The notes: generated from the letters alone by a model not told the origin. A DNA stretch of 42,210 nucleotides from Candidatus Rokubacteria bacterium 13_2_20CM_69_15_1 (GCA_001914535.1 MNCR01000103.1:1-42210), one strand, 5' to 3'. Shown: positions 1 through 6,794, counted from the first letter of the stretch. Numbers and translations are program-made.

Positions 1-217
1 TCGATCGCCGGTGGACATGTTCAAGTAGTGCGTCGTTGATCAGGGTCTGGTAATTACCGCCCCCGGCCTTGTCTACCAGGTTTCGAAAGTACTCCAGCAC
101 AGTGTTGTCTAACCGAATCGAGATCTTCGTTTTGCCCGGCTCCGGCTTGACGACCGGGCCACGCTTCGCGCGCGAGAAATCTATGTTGCGATACCTCTCA
201 GCTACGACCTTCTTCAT
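1..217 (-). CDS. brnA: BrnA-like antitoxin (ribbon-helix-helix), 3' end outside window
   Basis: Antitoxin half of a type II toxin-antitoxin pair. It should bind the toxin and repress the operon through a ribbon-helix-helix DNA-binding fold. The first 72 codons are visible and run off the window. A basic N-terminal tail (MKKVVAERYRNIDF) leads to KTKISIRLDNTVLEYFRNL and then GGGNYQTLINDALLEHV, the strand-helix-helix pattern of the BrnA/CopG family with its usual (N/G)YQTxIN signature. The ATG at 217-215 lies inside the end of the toxin gene (20 bp overlap), the normal toxin-first layout of brnTA. It is the last visible member of the cassette-like array on this strand. The family call is firm; function in this host is inferred. 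Confidence 0.85.
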   Translation of the reverse strand, partial: MKKVVAERYRNIDFSRAKRGPVVKPEPGKTKISIRLDNTVLEYFRNLVDKAGGGNYQTLINDALLEHVHRRS

Positions 218-443
218 AAGGCTCCCCTTGACGCTCGTTCGCCTTCCACGCGGAGATCACGCGGATGATGTCCGGCTCCACGTATGCGTATACGACAACC
301 AGCAGCTGCGCCAGATCGCTCAGGCGCAGCGTCACAAACCGCTGCTCCTCGACAGCATCGGGATCCTCTTGAGTAAGGGCGAAGGCGTCTTCCAGGACTG
401 TGACCGCCTCCGCCTTCCGCGGATCCCACTCGAACCGCACCAC
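198..443 (-). CDS. brnT: BrnT-like toxin with an internal deletion
   Basis: RelE-fold ribonuclease toxin of the BrnT family, 81 codons from GTG at 443. The start FEWDPRKAEA and the later blocks ALTQEDPD, RFVTLRLS, LLVVVYAY, IIRVISAWKA and YEEG follow the family order. The segment normally lying between the first KA block and the strand ahead of the ALT block (about 12 residues, NLRKHGvsFeeA) is absent, and the usual ISAR is ISAW. Family members are usually about 90-95 aa. Missing the KHG region and the ISAR arginine, it may be inactive, though still able to bind BrnA. A TTGCCC-17-TACAAT promoter lies directly upstream, as expected for a cassette with its own promoter. GTG at 440 is an alternative start. 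Confidence 0.75.
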   Translation of the reverse strand: MVRFEWDPRKAEAVTVLEDAFALTQEDPDAVEEQRFVTLRLSDLAQLLVVVYAYVEPDIIRVISAWKANERQGEPYEEGRS

Positions 444-446
444 GGC

Positions 447-475
447 ATTGTATAGACGTTTGTCCTCCTGGGCAA
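447..475 (-). promoter_or_regulatory. Putative promoter of the brnTA cassette
   Basis: On the minus strand TTGCCC (475-470) is followed after 17 bp by TACAAT (452-447). The -10 lies 3 nt before GTG 443 and 6 nt before GTG 440. A strong AGGAGG (467-462) falls inside the spacer, too far from the GTG to act as its ribosome site, so the toxin mRNA may be nearly leaderless. Confidence 0.45.
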
Positions 476-492
476 GCGAACCCGGCTTGTGG

Positions 493-568
493 GTCTAACG
501 AGCCGGTTGAGCGGCGCGTGAGCCCTTCCGAGGGAGGTTCACGGTTCCTCTCGAGCGTGAAGTTAGGC
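493..568 (-). other. Integron attC site (perfect R boxes)
   Basis: Read on the minus strand, the site opens with GCCTAAC (568-562, fits RYYYAAC) and closes with GTTAGAC (499-493, fits GTTRRRY), 76 bp in all. Five-nucleotide spacers separate these from L-box-like blocks, and the last 25 nt (GCGCCGCTCAACC.., ending CGTTAGAC) have the typical form of classical attC sites. An inner stem CGTGA/TCACG lies around a CCCT/AGGG pairing. It sits 12 bp after the stop of the 581-928 gene, the right place and orientation for a cassette boundary. Confidence 0.8.
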
Positions 569-580
569 CGCACCGAACCT

Positions 581-928
581 CTACAATTCTTCGTATGCCG
601 TGAACCTGAGATCGTCGGGCCGGTGCTCCAGAAATGGAGCAAGAAGTTCTTCTTCCCAGATCTTCCAGGTGTCCGGATACTCCTGTGGGGGCCGCGGATC
701 CTCGGCGGTGCCCCAGAGGCGCTCCCAGGCCGCACGACTCTCGTAGATCCATAGTGCGGCATAGGCGCCACGGCGAACGCCCTTGGCCCCTTTGACAAAG
801 TAATGTGCCACGAGTCCAGGGAGCTGCAGCAGGCCGCGTGCTTCTGCGTCACGGAGAATGCGCTCAAACTCCCCGATGTTGATGCCTGGCTTGAGGTCAT
901 ATTCGTGAATGCTGATGATGTGACCCAT
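581..928 (-). CDS. Small conserved protein of unknown function (cassette gene)
   Basis: A 115-aa protein that I do not recognise by name. It begins MGHIISIHEYDLKPG, continues with a charged helix (EFERILRDAEARG), then LPGLVAHYFVKGAKGVRRGAYAALWIYESRAAWERLWG, and ends acidic. The alternation of strands with a central 'YAALWIYES..AWERLW' block resembles small dimeric alpha-beta barrel (ABM/EthD-like) proteins; that is a fold guess. ATG 928 is chosen because AGGAGA lies about 9 nt upstream; an open frame continues 14 codons further without a ribosome site. It is flanked by attC-like sites at 986-1065 and 493-568, so it forms a cassette of about 420 bp. Base composition is lower in GC than the chromosome to the right. 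Confidence 0.6.
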   Translation of the reverse strand: MGHIISIHEYDLKPGINIGEFERILRDAEARGLLQLPGLVAHYFVKGAKGVRRGAYAALWIYESRAAWERLWGTAEDPRPPQEYPDTWKIWEEELLAPFLEHRPDDLRFTAYEEL

Positions 929-985
929 GCGCGAGTCTCTCCTATCACACTTACGGTAGGGTTGCGACAACTGCTCCGCCCTTCA

Positions 986-1065
986 GCCTAACGTTCGATG
1001 GAAGGGTGAGGCGTCATTTTGGCGAATGGCCACACCAGCCGCTACGGCTCCAGCACACGTTCACG
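986..1065 (-). other. Decayed integron attC-like site
   Basis: On the minus strand the site ends with a perfect GTTAGGC (992-986). The opposite R box is probably CGTGAAC (1065-1059), which departs from RYYYAAC at one Y position. Five nucleotides inward, CTGGAGCCG faces an ATGGAAGGG-like block on the complementary arm, so stem complementarity is partial. The stop codon of the upstream gene (1042-1044) lies inside the site, as is common for cassette genes. Confidence 0.5.
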
Positions 1066-1452
1066 CCCGTCTTCGTTCCTCAATTTCAACGAACTGGCGG
1101 TCCCTTTGGCCTGAAGCACTAGGTAGGTGTCCTTCGTGCCGGTTGGACCAGCAATGCTCAGACCCGACGCGGGCTCTGAAGAGCCGATCTTCACAGATGG
1201 ACGCCCACGCTCAGTGCTGAGTCGCAGCAATACGGTTTCAGCGTGCTCCTCACCATTCGCTGATCTACCCGCCGGGAGCACCTCGATGCTTGCTCGAACG
1301 CGACCCTGCCCGTCGACGATCTGGAGTGCGCGACCTCGCAGAACAGGGGGACCACCGTCCGCGAACGCTGGACGCAAATGCTGCGCAACCGTAAAGAGAA
1401 GGAGCGCGAGATTGACTGCTGTGAGGGCAACAAGGATTCGCGGAGTCTTCAT
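1042..1452 (-). CDS. Membrane-anchored or secreted hypothetical protein (cassette gene)
   Basis: A 136-aa protein with one N-terminal hydrophobic segment (about residues 5-23, ILVALTAVNLALLLFTVAQ), so it is anchored or exported. The rest is a repetitive beta-rich domain: a block 'LRGRALQIVDGQGRVRASIEV' is followed by blocks of similar 'x.G..R....' rhythm, such as TVLLRLSTERGRPSVKIG and LVLQAKGTASSLKLRNEDGRERVLEP. Function unknown. ATG 1452 is supported by GGAGGT about 6 nt upstream. The end of the frame runs into the attC-like site, and another such site lies upstream (1507-1593), giving a cassette of about 520 bp. Confidence 0.6.
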   Translation of the reverse strand: MKTPRILVALTAVNLALLLFTVAQHLRPAFADGGPPVLRGRALQIVDGQGRVRASIEVLPAGRSANGEEHAETVLLRLSTERGRPSVKIGSSEPASGLSIAGPTGTKDTYLVLQAKGTASSLKLRNEDGRERVLEP

Positions 1453-1506
1453 GCGCTGACCTCCGATAGAACCATGCGATTGTGTGTCTGCGAAGACTCG
1501 TATGAC

Positions 1507-1593
1507 GCCTACGCCCTGCTTGAGCGGCGCGCTCCCGAGGTATCTGGAATGGCACTTTATTCATCCCGCGTCCGCTCCAAGCGGTTGTTCGGC
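1507..1593 (-). other. Integron attC-like site with extrahelical base
   Basis: Minus strand: opens GCCGAAC (1593-1587), closes GTAGGC (one T short of GTTAGGC). The inner arms match as CTTGGAGCGG against CTTGAGCGG, that is, a stem with one unpaired G on one side, the hallmark that sets integron recombination polarity. The core boxes have drifted but the folded form is well kept. The methyltransferase reading frame ends inside the site (TAA at 1557-1559), giving its tail NNRLERTRDE. Confidence 0.65.
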
Positions 1594-1900
1594 GGCACCG
1601 CGCGAAAACTTTGCATGACGAAGTGCTTGCCACCCTCCGCTTGCACCGCCCGCACGTCGATTTGTCGGAATCCATGCTCCTCCGCCAGCGCCCCCAGTCG
1701 ATCAGGCGGGACCAAGCGCATGATCGAGGAAAGCGCGCTCAAGCTTTTGAACGGAGAAGGCGTAATCTCCGGCGTAACGGCGCTCGCCGATTGCAGTACC
1801 GTGATAAGCGTCCCACCAAGGCGCACCATCGAACGCATTCGCGGTAAGGCAGCGACCGTATCCAAGTATTCGAGCACTAGGCTGTCCAGACGCGGGTTGG
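1557..1900 (-). pseudogene. 3' fragment of a SAM-dependent methyltransferase gene cut by IS481
   Basis: Outside the IS the open frame encodes the C-terminal part of a class I methyltransferase: LVLEYLDTVAALPRMRSMV, then GGTLITVLQSAS (the strand after motif IV and its glycine turn), then SSIMRLVPPDRLGALAEEHGF and GKHFVMQSFRA. The N-terminal half with the SAM-binding glycine motif is missing and is not found on the far side of the IS (only 20 bp separate the IS from the next gene). The frame is open and in phase with the transposase. Its 3' end lies inside an attC-like site, so the intact gene was probably a cassette gene. Confidence 0.65.
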
Positions 1901-2936
1901 TGTTGACACGTTCGCCGTCCCAGAGTTGCGCATGGGATGACCGCGCGGCCGCCACGGCACCGTGAAAGACGGTCGCCGGGGTGCGGCCACGGAGTCGATA
2001 GCCTTGATGCGGTCGATCGAAGTTGTAGAACTGCAGGAAGCCGTGGAGACTGCGATCCAGCGCCGTCCGACTCGTGAAGTAGTGCCGCCGAAAGACCACC
2101 CGCCAGTGTTCGGTGAGGATGGTCTGCTGCAGCCGCTCGACGAAGCCGTTGGTCCAGGCATGGCGCGGCTTGATCCGGGTGTGGCGAATGCCGAGCGCGG
2201 TACAGGCCTCATCGAAGCTGGCCTTGAACTCGCCGCCGCCGTCGGTCAACACGCGCTGGAGCGACCAGCCAGCCCGGCGGACGGCCGGCAGCAGGACCTG
2301 CCGCAAGAAGTGGGTGACTGCGGTGTGCGCGAGCGCGGGCAAGATGCGGGCGACACCATACGAGCTCGCCGCATCGCAGGCCGTGATCTGCCAGACCTTG
2401 CCGACGCCCTTGAGCTTGCCGATGTAAAAGGTGTCCAGGCAGACCAGCTCGCCCGGGCGCTCGGCGACGACGTGCCGCGTCTGGCCGTGGCGCAGGCGCC
2501 AGAGGGCCTGCCGCGTGCGCTCGGTGAGCAGGCCGGCCCGCGCGGCACTGTGATGCTCGAGCACCAGCAAGCGCTGACGCCGCGTCGCCAAGCCATGCCG
2601 CCGCAGCAGGCGCTGCACAGTGCTCGGCGCCACGCGCAGTCGCCAGAGGCGCTGCGCATAGGCGGCCAAGCGGGCACAGCCCCACGTGGCTTCCGCGATC
2701 GCGACGGCCAGCAGGCGTCGCTCGACGTGCGGGGGCAGCTGGGGCACCGGTCCCGGTCGGGCCTGCAGCCGGCGCGGATGCACGCCATCGACCCCGTAGC
2801 GTTCCAGCCGGCGCCGCCAGCGGTAAAACACGGTGCGCGAGATCCCTACCTCGCGGCACGCCGCACTGACGCCGACCACCTGCGCCCGTTGAATGACGTG
2901 CAGCCGCATTCCTTGTATGCTCTCGTCCAGGGTCAT
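1557..2936 (-). CDS. IS481-family transposase reading through into a methyltransferase remnant
   Basis: DDE transposase of the IS481 group, about 345 aa inside the element plus 114 foreign residues. A helix-turn-helix (SAACREVGISRTVFYRWRRRLE, split here as residues about 24-45) and a second helical domain precede the rve integrase core. Catalytic Asp is seen in LVCLDTFYIG, the second Asp in VLTDGGGEF and the Glu in WTNGFVERLQQ, followed by YNFDRPHQGYRL. The ATG at 2936 is preceded by GGGAGG at 8 nt; a longer GTG frame from 2978 has no such site. The frame crosses the left terminal repeat (GERVNT) without a stop and continues into host methyltransferase sequence, so the C-terminus is not native. 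The core looks intact. Confidence 0.85.
   Translation of the reverse strand: MTLDESIQGMRLHVIQRAQVVGVSAACREVGISRTVFYRWRRRLERYGVDGVHPRRLQARPGPVPQLPPHVERRLLAVAIAEATWGCARLAAYAQRLWRLRVAPSTVQRLLRRHGLATRRQRLLVLEHHSAARAGLLTERTRQALWRLRHGQTRHVVAERPGELVCLDTFYIGKLKGVGKVWQITACDAASSYGVARILPALAHTAVTHFLRQVLLPAVRRAGWSLQRVLTDGGGEFKASFDEACTALGIRHTRIKPRHAWTNGFVERLQQTILTEHWRVVFRRHYFTSRTALDRSLHGFLQFYNFDRPHQGYRLRGRTPATVFHGAVAAARSSHAQLWDGERVNTNPRLDSLVLEYLDTVAALPRMRSMVRLGGTLITVLQSASAVTPEITPSPFKSLSALSSIMRLVPPDRLGALAEEHGFRQIDVRAVQAEGGKHFVMQSFRAVPPNNRLERTRDE
1896..1909 (+). repeat. Left terminal inverted repeat of the IS
   Basis: GTTGGTGTTGACAC, matching the far end GTTAGTGTTGACAC with one mismatch. TGT...ACA termini are usual for the IS481 group. 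Confidence 0.7.
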
Positions 2937-3032
2937 CGGTCGATCCTCCCAAAGTGGTCCCTTGCAGGGGGTTGTCACTCTGGGAACGATAGGCCAGATG
3001 GCCCTCTTCTTTTCGGCTTAGAAGTGTCAACA
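1901..3032 (-). mobile_element. IS481-family insertion sequence
   Basis: Bounded by inverted TGTTGACAC ends (1901-1909 on plus, 3032-3024 on minus). The match extends outward as GTTGG/GTTAG, giving 14 positions with one mismatch, so the true ends could be 1896 and 3037. No direct target duplication is seen next to either pair of ends. It carries one transposase gene, interrupts a methyltransferase cassette, and marks the change from moderate-GC to high-GC sequence. Confidence 0.8.
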
Positions 3033-3037
3033 CTAAC
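3024..3037 (-). repeat. Right terminal inverted repeat of the IS
   Basis: On the minus strand GTTAGTGTTGACAC, the partner of 1896-1909. It lies 88 bp before the transposase ATG. Confidence 0.7.
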
Positions 3038-3052
3038 GCGACCCAGGACAGC

Positions 3053-4540
3053 CTAGACGCCGCTGAGGGCGAGGGTCCGGACCTCGCCCGTCGCCAGGCT
3101 CGCCGCCCGGAGCGCGTGGTTGTTCGTGTCGGCGATGAAGAGGCGGCCGGCGGCGACGCTGAGCCCGCTCGGCTCGCTGAAGCGCGCGACCCCCGCGGCG
3201 CCGTCGGCGTGGCCGGGCTCGCCCGAGCCGAGGTACGCGCGGCACTCGCCGACGCGCGGGTCGAGCCGCTTGATCTTGTGGTTGTAGGTGTCGGCGACGA
3301 AGAGGACACCCGCGTGCCAGACGACGCCGAGCGGGTGCTGGAGGCGCACGTTCGCCGGCCCGGTGCCGTCGCGGTCGCCGAACTCGAAGAGCCCCTCGCC
3401 GACGATCGTTCGGATCGTCCCGCCCGGCCCGGGCTCGATCACGCGGATCGCGCTCGCCTCGCTGTCGGCGACGTAGAGGAGCCGGCCGTCGGTCGTGAGG
3501 CCGCTCGGCTGGTTCATCGCCGCCGCCTCGCGCGGCCCGTCCTCCAGGGCCTCGCGGCCGGTGCCGGTGTGGGGCGCGATCACGCCGCTCTCGGGTGAGA
3601 ACGCCCAGAGCTGGTGCGTGCCGGCCATGGCGACGTAGAGGACGCCGCCCAGGAGCGTCAGGTCCCAGGGTGAGGAGAGCGGCGTCGCGCGGGCGGGGCC
3701 GCCGACGCGCGGACCCATGAGCTGCGATCCCGTGCCGGCGAGCGTCGCGACGCGGCTCCGGGCCAGGTCCACGGCGCGGAGCGCGTGGTTCTCGGTGTCG
3801 GCGACGTAGAGCGTGTCGCCGTCGAGCGCGAGCCCCTGCGGCGCGTGGAACGCGGCGTCGGCGAAGCTCCCGTCGCCGAGGCCCGCGTCGCCGCGGCCGA
3901 TCACCGCCTCGACCTTGCCGTCGAGATCGGCGCGGAGGATGCGGTGGTGTCCCGTGTCGCTGATGAAGAGCCGGCCGCCCGCCTCGTCGGCCAGGACCTT
4001 GCCGGGGAACCTGAGCGGCGTCGGCGCCGCGAGCCGTTCCGGCTCGAGCGCGAGCGGCCGCCGGTCGAGCACCCCGGCCGCGTCGAACTCCTCGACCATC
4101 TGGCTGATGAGGCCGTCGAACGGCTCGAGGGCGAACTCGCCCTCGTGCCGGCCGATGACCTTGCCTTCGGGGTCGATGAACATGAGCGTCGGCCAGGCGC
4201 GCACCGCATACGACTGCCAGACGCGGAAGTCGCGGTCGTTCACCACCGGATGGCTGAGGTCGAGGCGGAGGACGGCGGCGCGGAGCGCCTCGGTCTCCCG
4301 CTCGCTCGAGAACTTCGGTGAATGCACGCCCACGACGACCAGCTCCCGGCTCCACTTGCGCTCGAGCTTCCGCAACTGCGGAAGGACGTGCAGGCAGTTG
4401 ATTCAGCAGAAGGTCCAGAAGTCGAGCAGGACGAGCTTGCCCCGCAGGTCGCGGAGCGCGAGGGGGCGCCGTGTGTTGAGCCACTCGGCGTCGAGCGGGA
4501 AGTCGGGCGCGTTGACCTTGCCGGCGAACCGCTGCGCCAT
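3053..4540 (-). CDS. Predicted selenoprotein: thioredoxin-like domain fused to NHL repeats
   Basis: A 495-residue protein if UGA at codon 46 (4405-4403) is read as selenocysteine. The N-terminus [15 protein letters not shown] and [12 protein letters not shown] lead to Sec46-I-N-C49 and [11 protein letters not shown]; bacterial relatives of the NHLRC2 type have WT(F/Y)CCINC here, so UGA replaces the first Cys of the CxxC pair. A likely cis-Pro follows at about 117 (AWPTLMFID). From about residue 195 come NHL beta-propeller repeats ([50 protein letters not shown]). A SECIS-like hairpin starts 18 nt after the UGA. ATG 4540 is in the same frame, 19 bp after the PPOX gene. A caller ignoring Sec would start near 4375 and lose the redox centre. 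Likely a thiol/disulfide or peroxide-linked oxidoreductase; substrate unknown. Confidence 0.85.
4367..4384 (-). promoter_or_regulatory. Bacterial SECIS-like hairpin of the thioredoxin-NHL gene
   Basis: On the minus strand CTTCCGC (4384-4378), loop AGTT, GCGGAAG (4373-4367): 7 perfect pairs with a 4-nt loop holding G at position 2. The loop begins 26 nt after the UGA, inside the 16-37 nt range known for bacterial SECIS elements. Confidence 0.7.
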
Positions 4541-4559
4541 CGGGCCCCGCTTCGGCTGG

Positions 4560-4979
4560 CTACGCCGGCGTGTGGGTGAGCGGCAGGACAGCGTAGCGCG
4601 CCCGCTCGACCCCGATCACGAGGACGACGCGCTCGGCGGGGTTCTGGCGGAACGGAAAGGGCCGGCGCGTGTACTTGTGCGCGACGCGGTCCGTTGTCTT
4701 GAAGTCGGCGTCCGGCCTCCGCTCGACGACGCGGCCGCGGAGCTGCGCTTCCGTGTAGGGGTTGTCCATCGCGATGATGGACAGCCCGACGCGCGGGTCG
4801 CGCTTCGTGTTCTTGGCCTTCCGCGAGCCCTCGCCCGTGCAGACGAGGATCCGGTCGCCCTCGAGATCCACCCACACCGGCGCGACCTGCGGCGCGCCGT
4901 CGTCCATCAGCGTGGCGAGGTGGGCGAAGTTCGCGCCGCGCACGAGCGCCTTGATCTCGTCGGAGAGCTTCGTGGCCAT
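4560..4979 (-). CDS. PPOX-class (pyridoxamine oxidase-like) flavin/F420-binding protein
   Basis: A 139-aa split-barrel protein. [33 protein letters not shown] is the conserved N-terminal strand set of the PPOX group, followed by [18 protein letters not shown], the usual phosphate-contacting KxxNxxRxPRV segment, and a C-terminal YTRRPFPF...[14 protein letters not shown]. It probably binds FMN or F420 and reduces a small organic substrate; which cofactor cannot be read from sequence. ATG 4979 follows GGGAGG at 5 nt. It lies 22 bp after the P450 gene and 19 bp before the selenoprotein gene in one minus-strand run. Confidence 0.8.
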   Translation of the reverse strand: MATKLSDEIKALVRGANFAHLATLMDDGAPQVAPVWVDLEGDRILVCTGEGSRKAKNTKRDPRVGLSIIAMDNPYTEAQLRGRVVERRPDADFKTTDRVAHKYTRRPFPFRQNPAERVVLVIGVERARYAVLPLTHTPA

Positions 4980-5001
4980 GGGGACCTCCCGTCGTGGATT
5001 G

Positions 5002-6201
5002 CTAGAACGTGACCGGCAGGGCGGTGAGCCCGCGCAGCGTCGACGAGGCCCGCCATGCCGGCGTCCCGGTGACCGCCATGCCGGGCATCCGACGGAGGAG
5101 CGTGCCCAGCGCGATCTGTCCCTCGACCCGCGCCAGTGGCGCGCCGAGACAGAAGTGGATGCCGAAGCCAAACGCGACGTGGCGATTGTCGCGCCGGGCA
5201 ATGTCGAGGCGATCGGGCTCCGGGAAGTGCGCCGGATCCCGATTGGCCGCGCCGATCGCGGCGACGACCATCGACCCTTTGGCGATCGCGCGGCCGTCGA
5301 CCTCCACGTCCGTGTTGGTGATGCGCGCCGTCCGCTGCACCGGACTGTCGTACCGCAGCAACTCCTCCACCGCGCTGTGAATCAGCGCCGGATCCTCTCG
5401 CAGCCGGCCGAGCTGGTCCGGATGGCGCAGGAGGGCGAGCGTCCCATTGCCGATGAGGTTGACGGTCGTCTCATGCCCCGCGATGAAGAGCAGGATGCAG
5501 GTGGCGAGCAGCTCCCCTTCGCTCAGCTTGTCGCCTGCTTCTTCGGCGGCGATCAGCAAGCTCAACAGATCGTCCTGTGGATGGCGGCGGCGCTCGGGGA
5601 GAAGACGGCGGAAGTAGTCGGCCAGTTCGCGGCGTGCGGCCCTCCCACGCGTCACGATCTCGGCGTCCGATGGCATCCCGATCGCGTCCAGACTCCGGGC
5701 CACGTCGGACGACCACTGGCGAATGGCGCCCTGATCCCCCGCCGGCACACCCAGCATCTCGCAGATCACCGTGACCGGGAGCGGGTACGCGAGATCGGCA
5801 ATGACGTCCATCCCGTGCGAGTCCTGGACCCGATCCAGGAGCCGGTCGACGATCTCCCGGATATGCGCCCGCATGGACTCGATCACGCGGGGCGTGAAGG
5901 CCTTGCTCACGAGCGCCCGCAAGCGGGTGTGATCGGGTGGGTCGCGGAAGAGCATCGAGCGGGAAAGACGGCCCGATTCCCGGTCGTCACCGTAGACGGC
6001 GGCGAGCAAGTGCTCGAACCCATCGCGCCCGAAGCGCGGATCGCGAAGGACCATGACGACGTCGTCGTACCGCGTGAGCACCCAGAAGCCCATGGATGTC
6101 TGGTGTACCGGCTCGACGGAACGCAGCCGGTGATAGAACGGATACGGGTCCGCGTGGAACTCGGGCCGGAACGGGTTGAACAGTTCTTCGCTAGCCGCCA
6201 T
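5002..6201 (-). CDS. Cytochrome P450
   Basis: A 399-aa soluble bacterial class I P450. The oxygen-activation helix shows AGHETT (241-246), the K-helix ExxR is EELLR (279-283), and the haem loop is FGFGIHFCLGA with the ligand Cys351. RDPPDHTRLR (about 86-95) and the PERF-like FPEPDRLDIAR are also present. Of the CYP107/CYP109-like general type; substrate unknown. No ferredoxin or reductase gene is adjacent, so electrons must come from elsewhere. It sits between the cysteine dioxygenase-like and PPOX genes in the same direction with gaps of 29 and 22 bp. Confidence 0.93.
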   Translation of the reverse strand: MAASEELFNPFRPEFHADPYPFYHRLRSVEPVHQTSMGFWVLTRYDDVVMVLRDPRFGRDGFEHLLAAVYGDDRESGRLSRSMLFRDPPDHTRLRALVSKAFTPRVIESMRAHIREIVDRLLDRVQDSHGMDVIADLAYPLPVTVICEMLGVPAGDQGAIRQWSSDVARSLDAIGMPSDAEIVTRGRAARRELADYFRRLLPERRRHPQDDLLSLLIAAEEAGDKLSEGELLATCILLFIAGHETTVNLIGNGTLALLRHPDQLGRLREDPALIHSAVEELLRYDSPVQRTARITNTDVEVDGRAIAKGSMVVAAIGAANRDPAHFPEPDRLDIARRDNRHVAFGFGIHFCLGAPLARVEGQIALGTLLRRMPGMAVTGTPAWRASSTLRGLTALPVTF

Positions 6202-6230
6202 GCGACGTCATCCCCGCTCGTTCCCCCGCG

Positions 6231-6794
6231 TCAACAGTTTGTGTACTTCGGGCTGATCAGCGGCTTCTCGGTCCCGTCCGCGTCCCACATCTTGCGCCGG
6301 AGGCCGGCGAGGTCGCGCCCGTAGACGTGGATCTCGACGGTGTCGCGGTCGGTCGGGTTGTGCATCGCGTGCACCTCGTCGCCCGGGACGAGGCACGAGA
6401 CGGCCCCCGGCGTGTGGCGCACGACCGTCTTCACCGCGAGCCTCGCCTTGCCGCCGGGGAGGCCTTCCGCGACGTGGTAGCGCGTTTCGTCGATCTCGTT
6501 GTCGACGACGCCGATCACGCCCCACGTCTCGTGGTTGTGCGCGCCCGCGGTCTCGCCCGGTCCCCAGATGACCGACGTCACGTTGAAGCGGGGTGCGCGG
6601 TGGAGCATGTAGCGGCCCCGCCGCTGGCCCGGCGGGCGCCGGCGGAACTCGGCGGGCACGGCGACGGGGTTCTTCACGAGCCGCGCCAGGAGCGGCGCGA
6701 CGCGCTCGGTGATGACGTGCGGCGAGGGCTCGTCGCGCGTGAGGCGGTCGAGGTCGGCGATGAAGCCCTCGAGCGTGTAGGTCGCCATCGTCAT
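6231..6794 (-). CDS. Cysteine dioxygenase-like cupin
   Basis: A 187-aa non-haem iron cupin of the type I cysteine dioxygenase group, which oxidises a thiol (cysteine or a small mercapto acid) to the sulfinate. Iron ligands are expected at His86 and His88 (GAHNHETWGV) and His142 (GDEVHAMHNP), the usual HxH...H set. FNVTSVIWGPGETAGAHNHETWGV is close to the family core. ATG 6794 lies 4 nt after AGGAGG; ATG 6788 (10 nt) is an alternative. It directly follows a mercaptopyruvate sulfurtransferase-like gene, which fits a thiol-oxidation pathway. The exact substrate is not determined by these residues. Confidence 0.8.
   Translation of the reverse strand: MTMATYTLEGFIADLDRLTRDEPSPHVITERVAPLLARLVKNPVAVPAEFRRRPPGQRRGRYMLHRAPRFNVTSVIWGPGETAGAHNHETWGVIGVVDNEIDETRYHVAEGLPGGKARLAVKTVVRHTPGAVSCLVPGDEVHAMHNPTDRDTVEIHVYGRDLAGLRRKMWDADGTEKPLISPKYTNC

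Noticed and set aside
3031-3040. CACTAACG resembling an attC core box
   Set aside because: It coincides with the extended IS terminal repeat, and no partner box is found within 150 bp.
3053-4375. Shorter start of the thioredoxin-NHL gene near 4375
   Set aside because: It would begin in the middle of the thioredoxin fold, just after the UGA, with no ribosome site; upstream sequence in the same frame is clearly family-like.
6231-6233. TGA after a Cys at the end of the cysteine dioxygenase-like gene as possible Sec
   Set aside because: The protein is already full length, the downstream frame is not family-like, and no hairpin follows at the proper distance.
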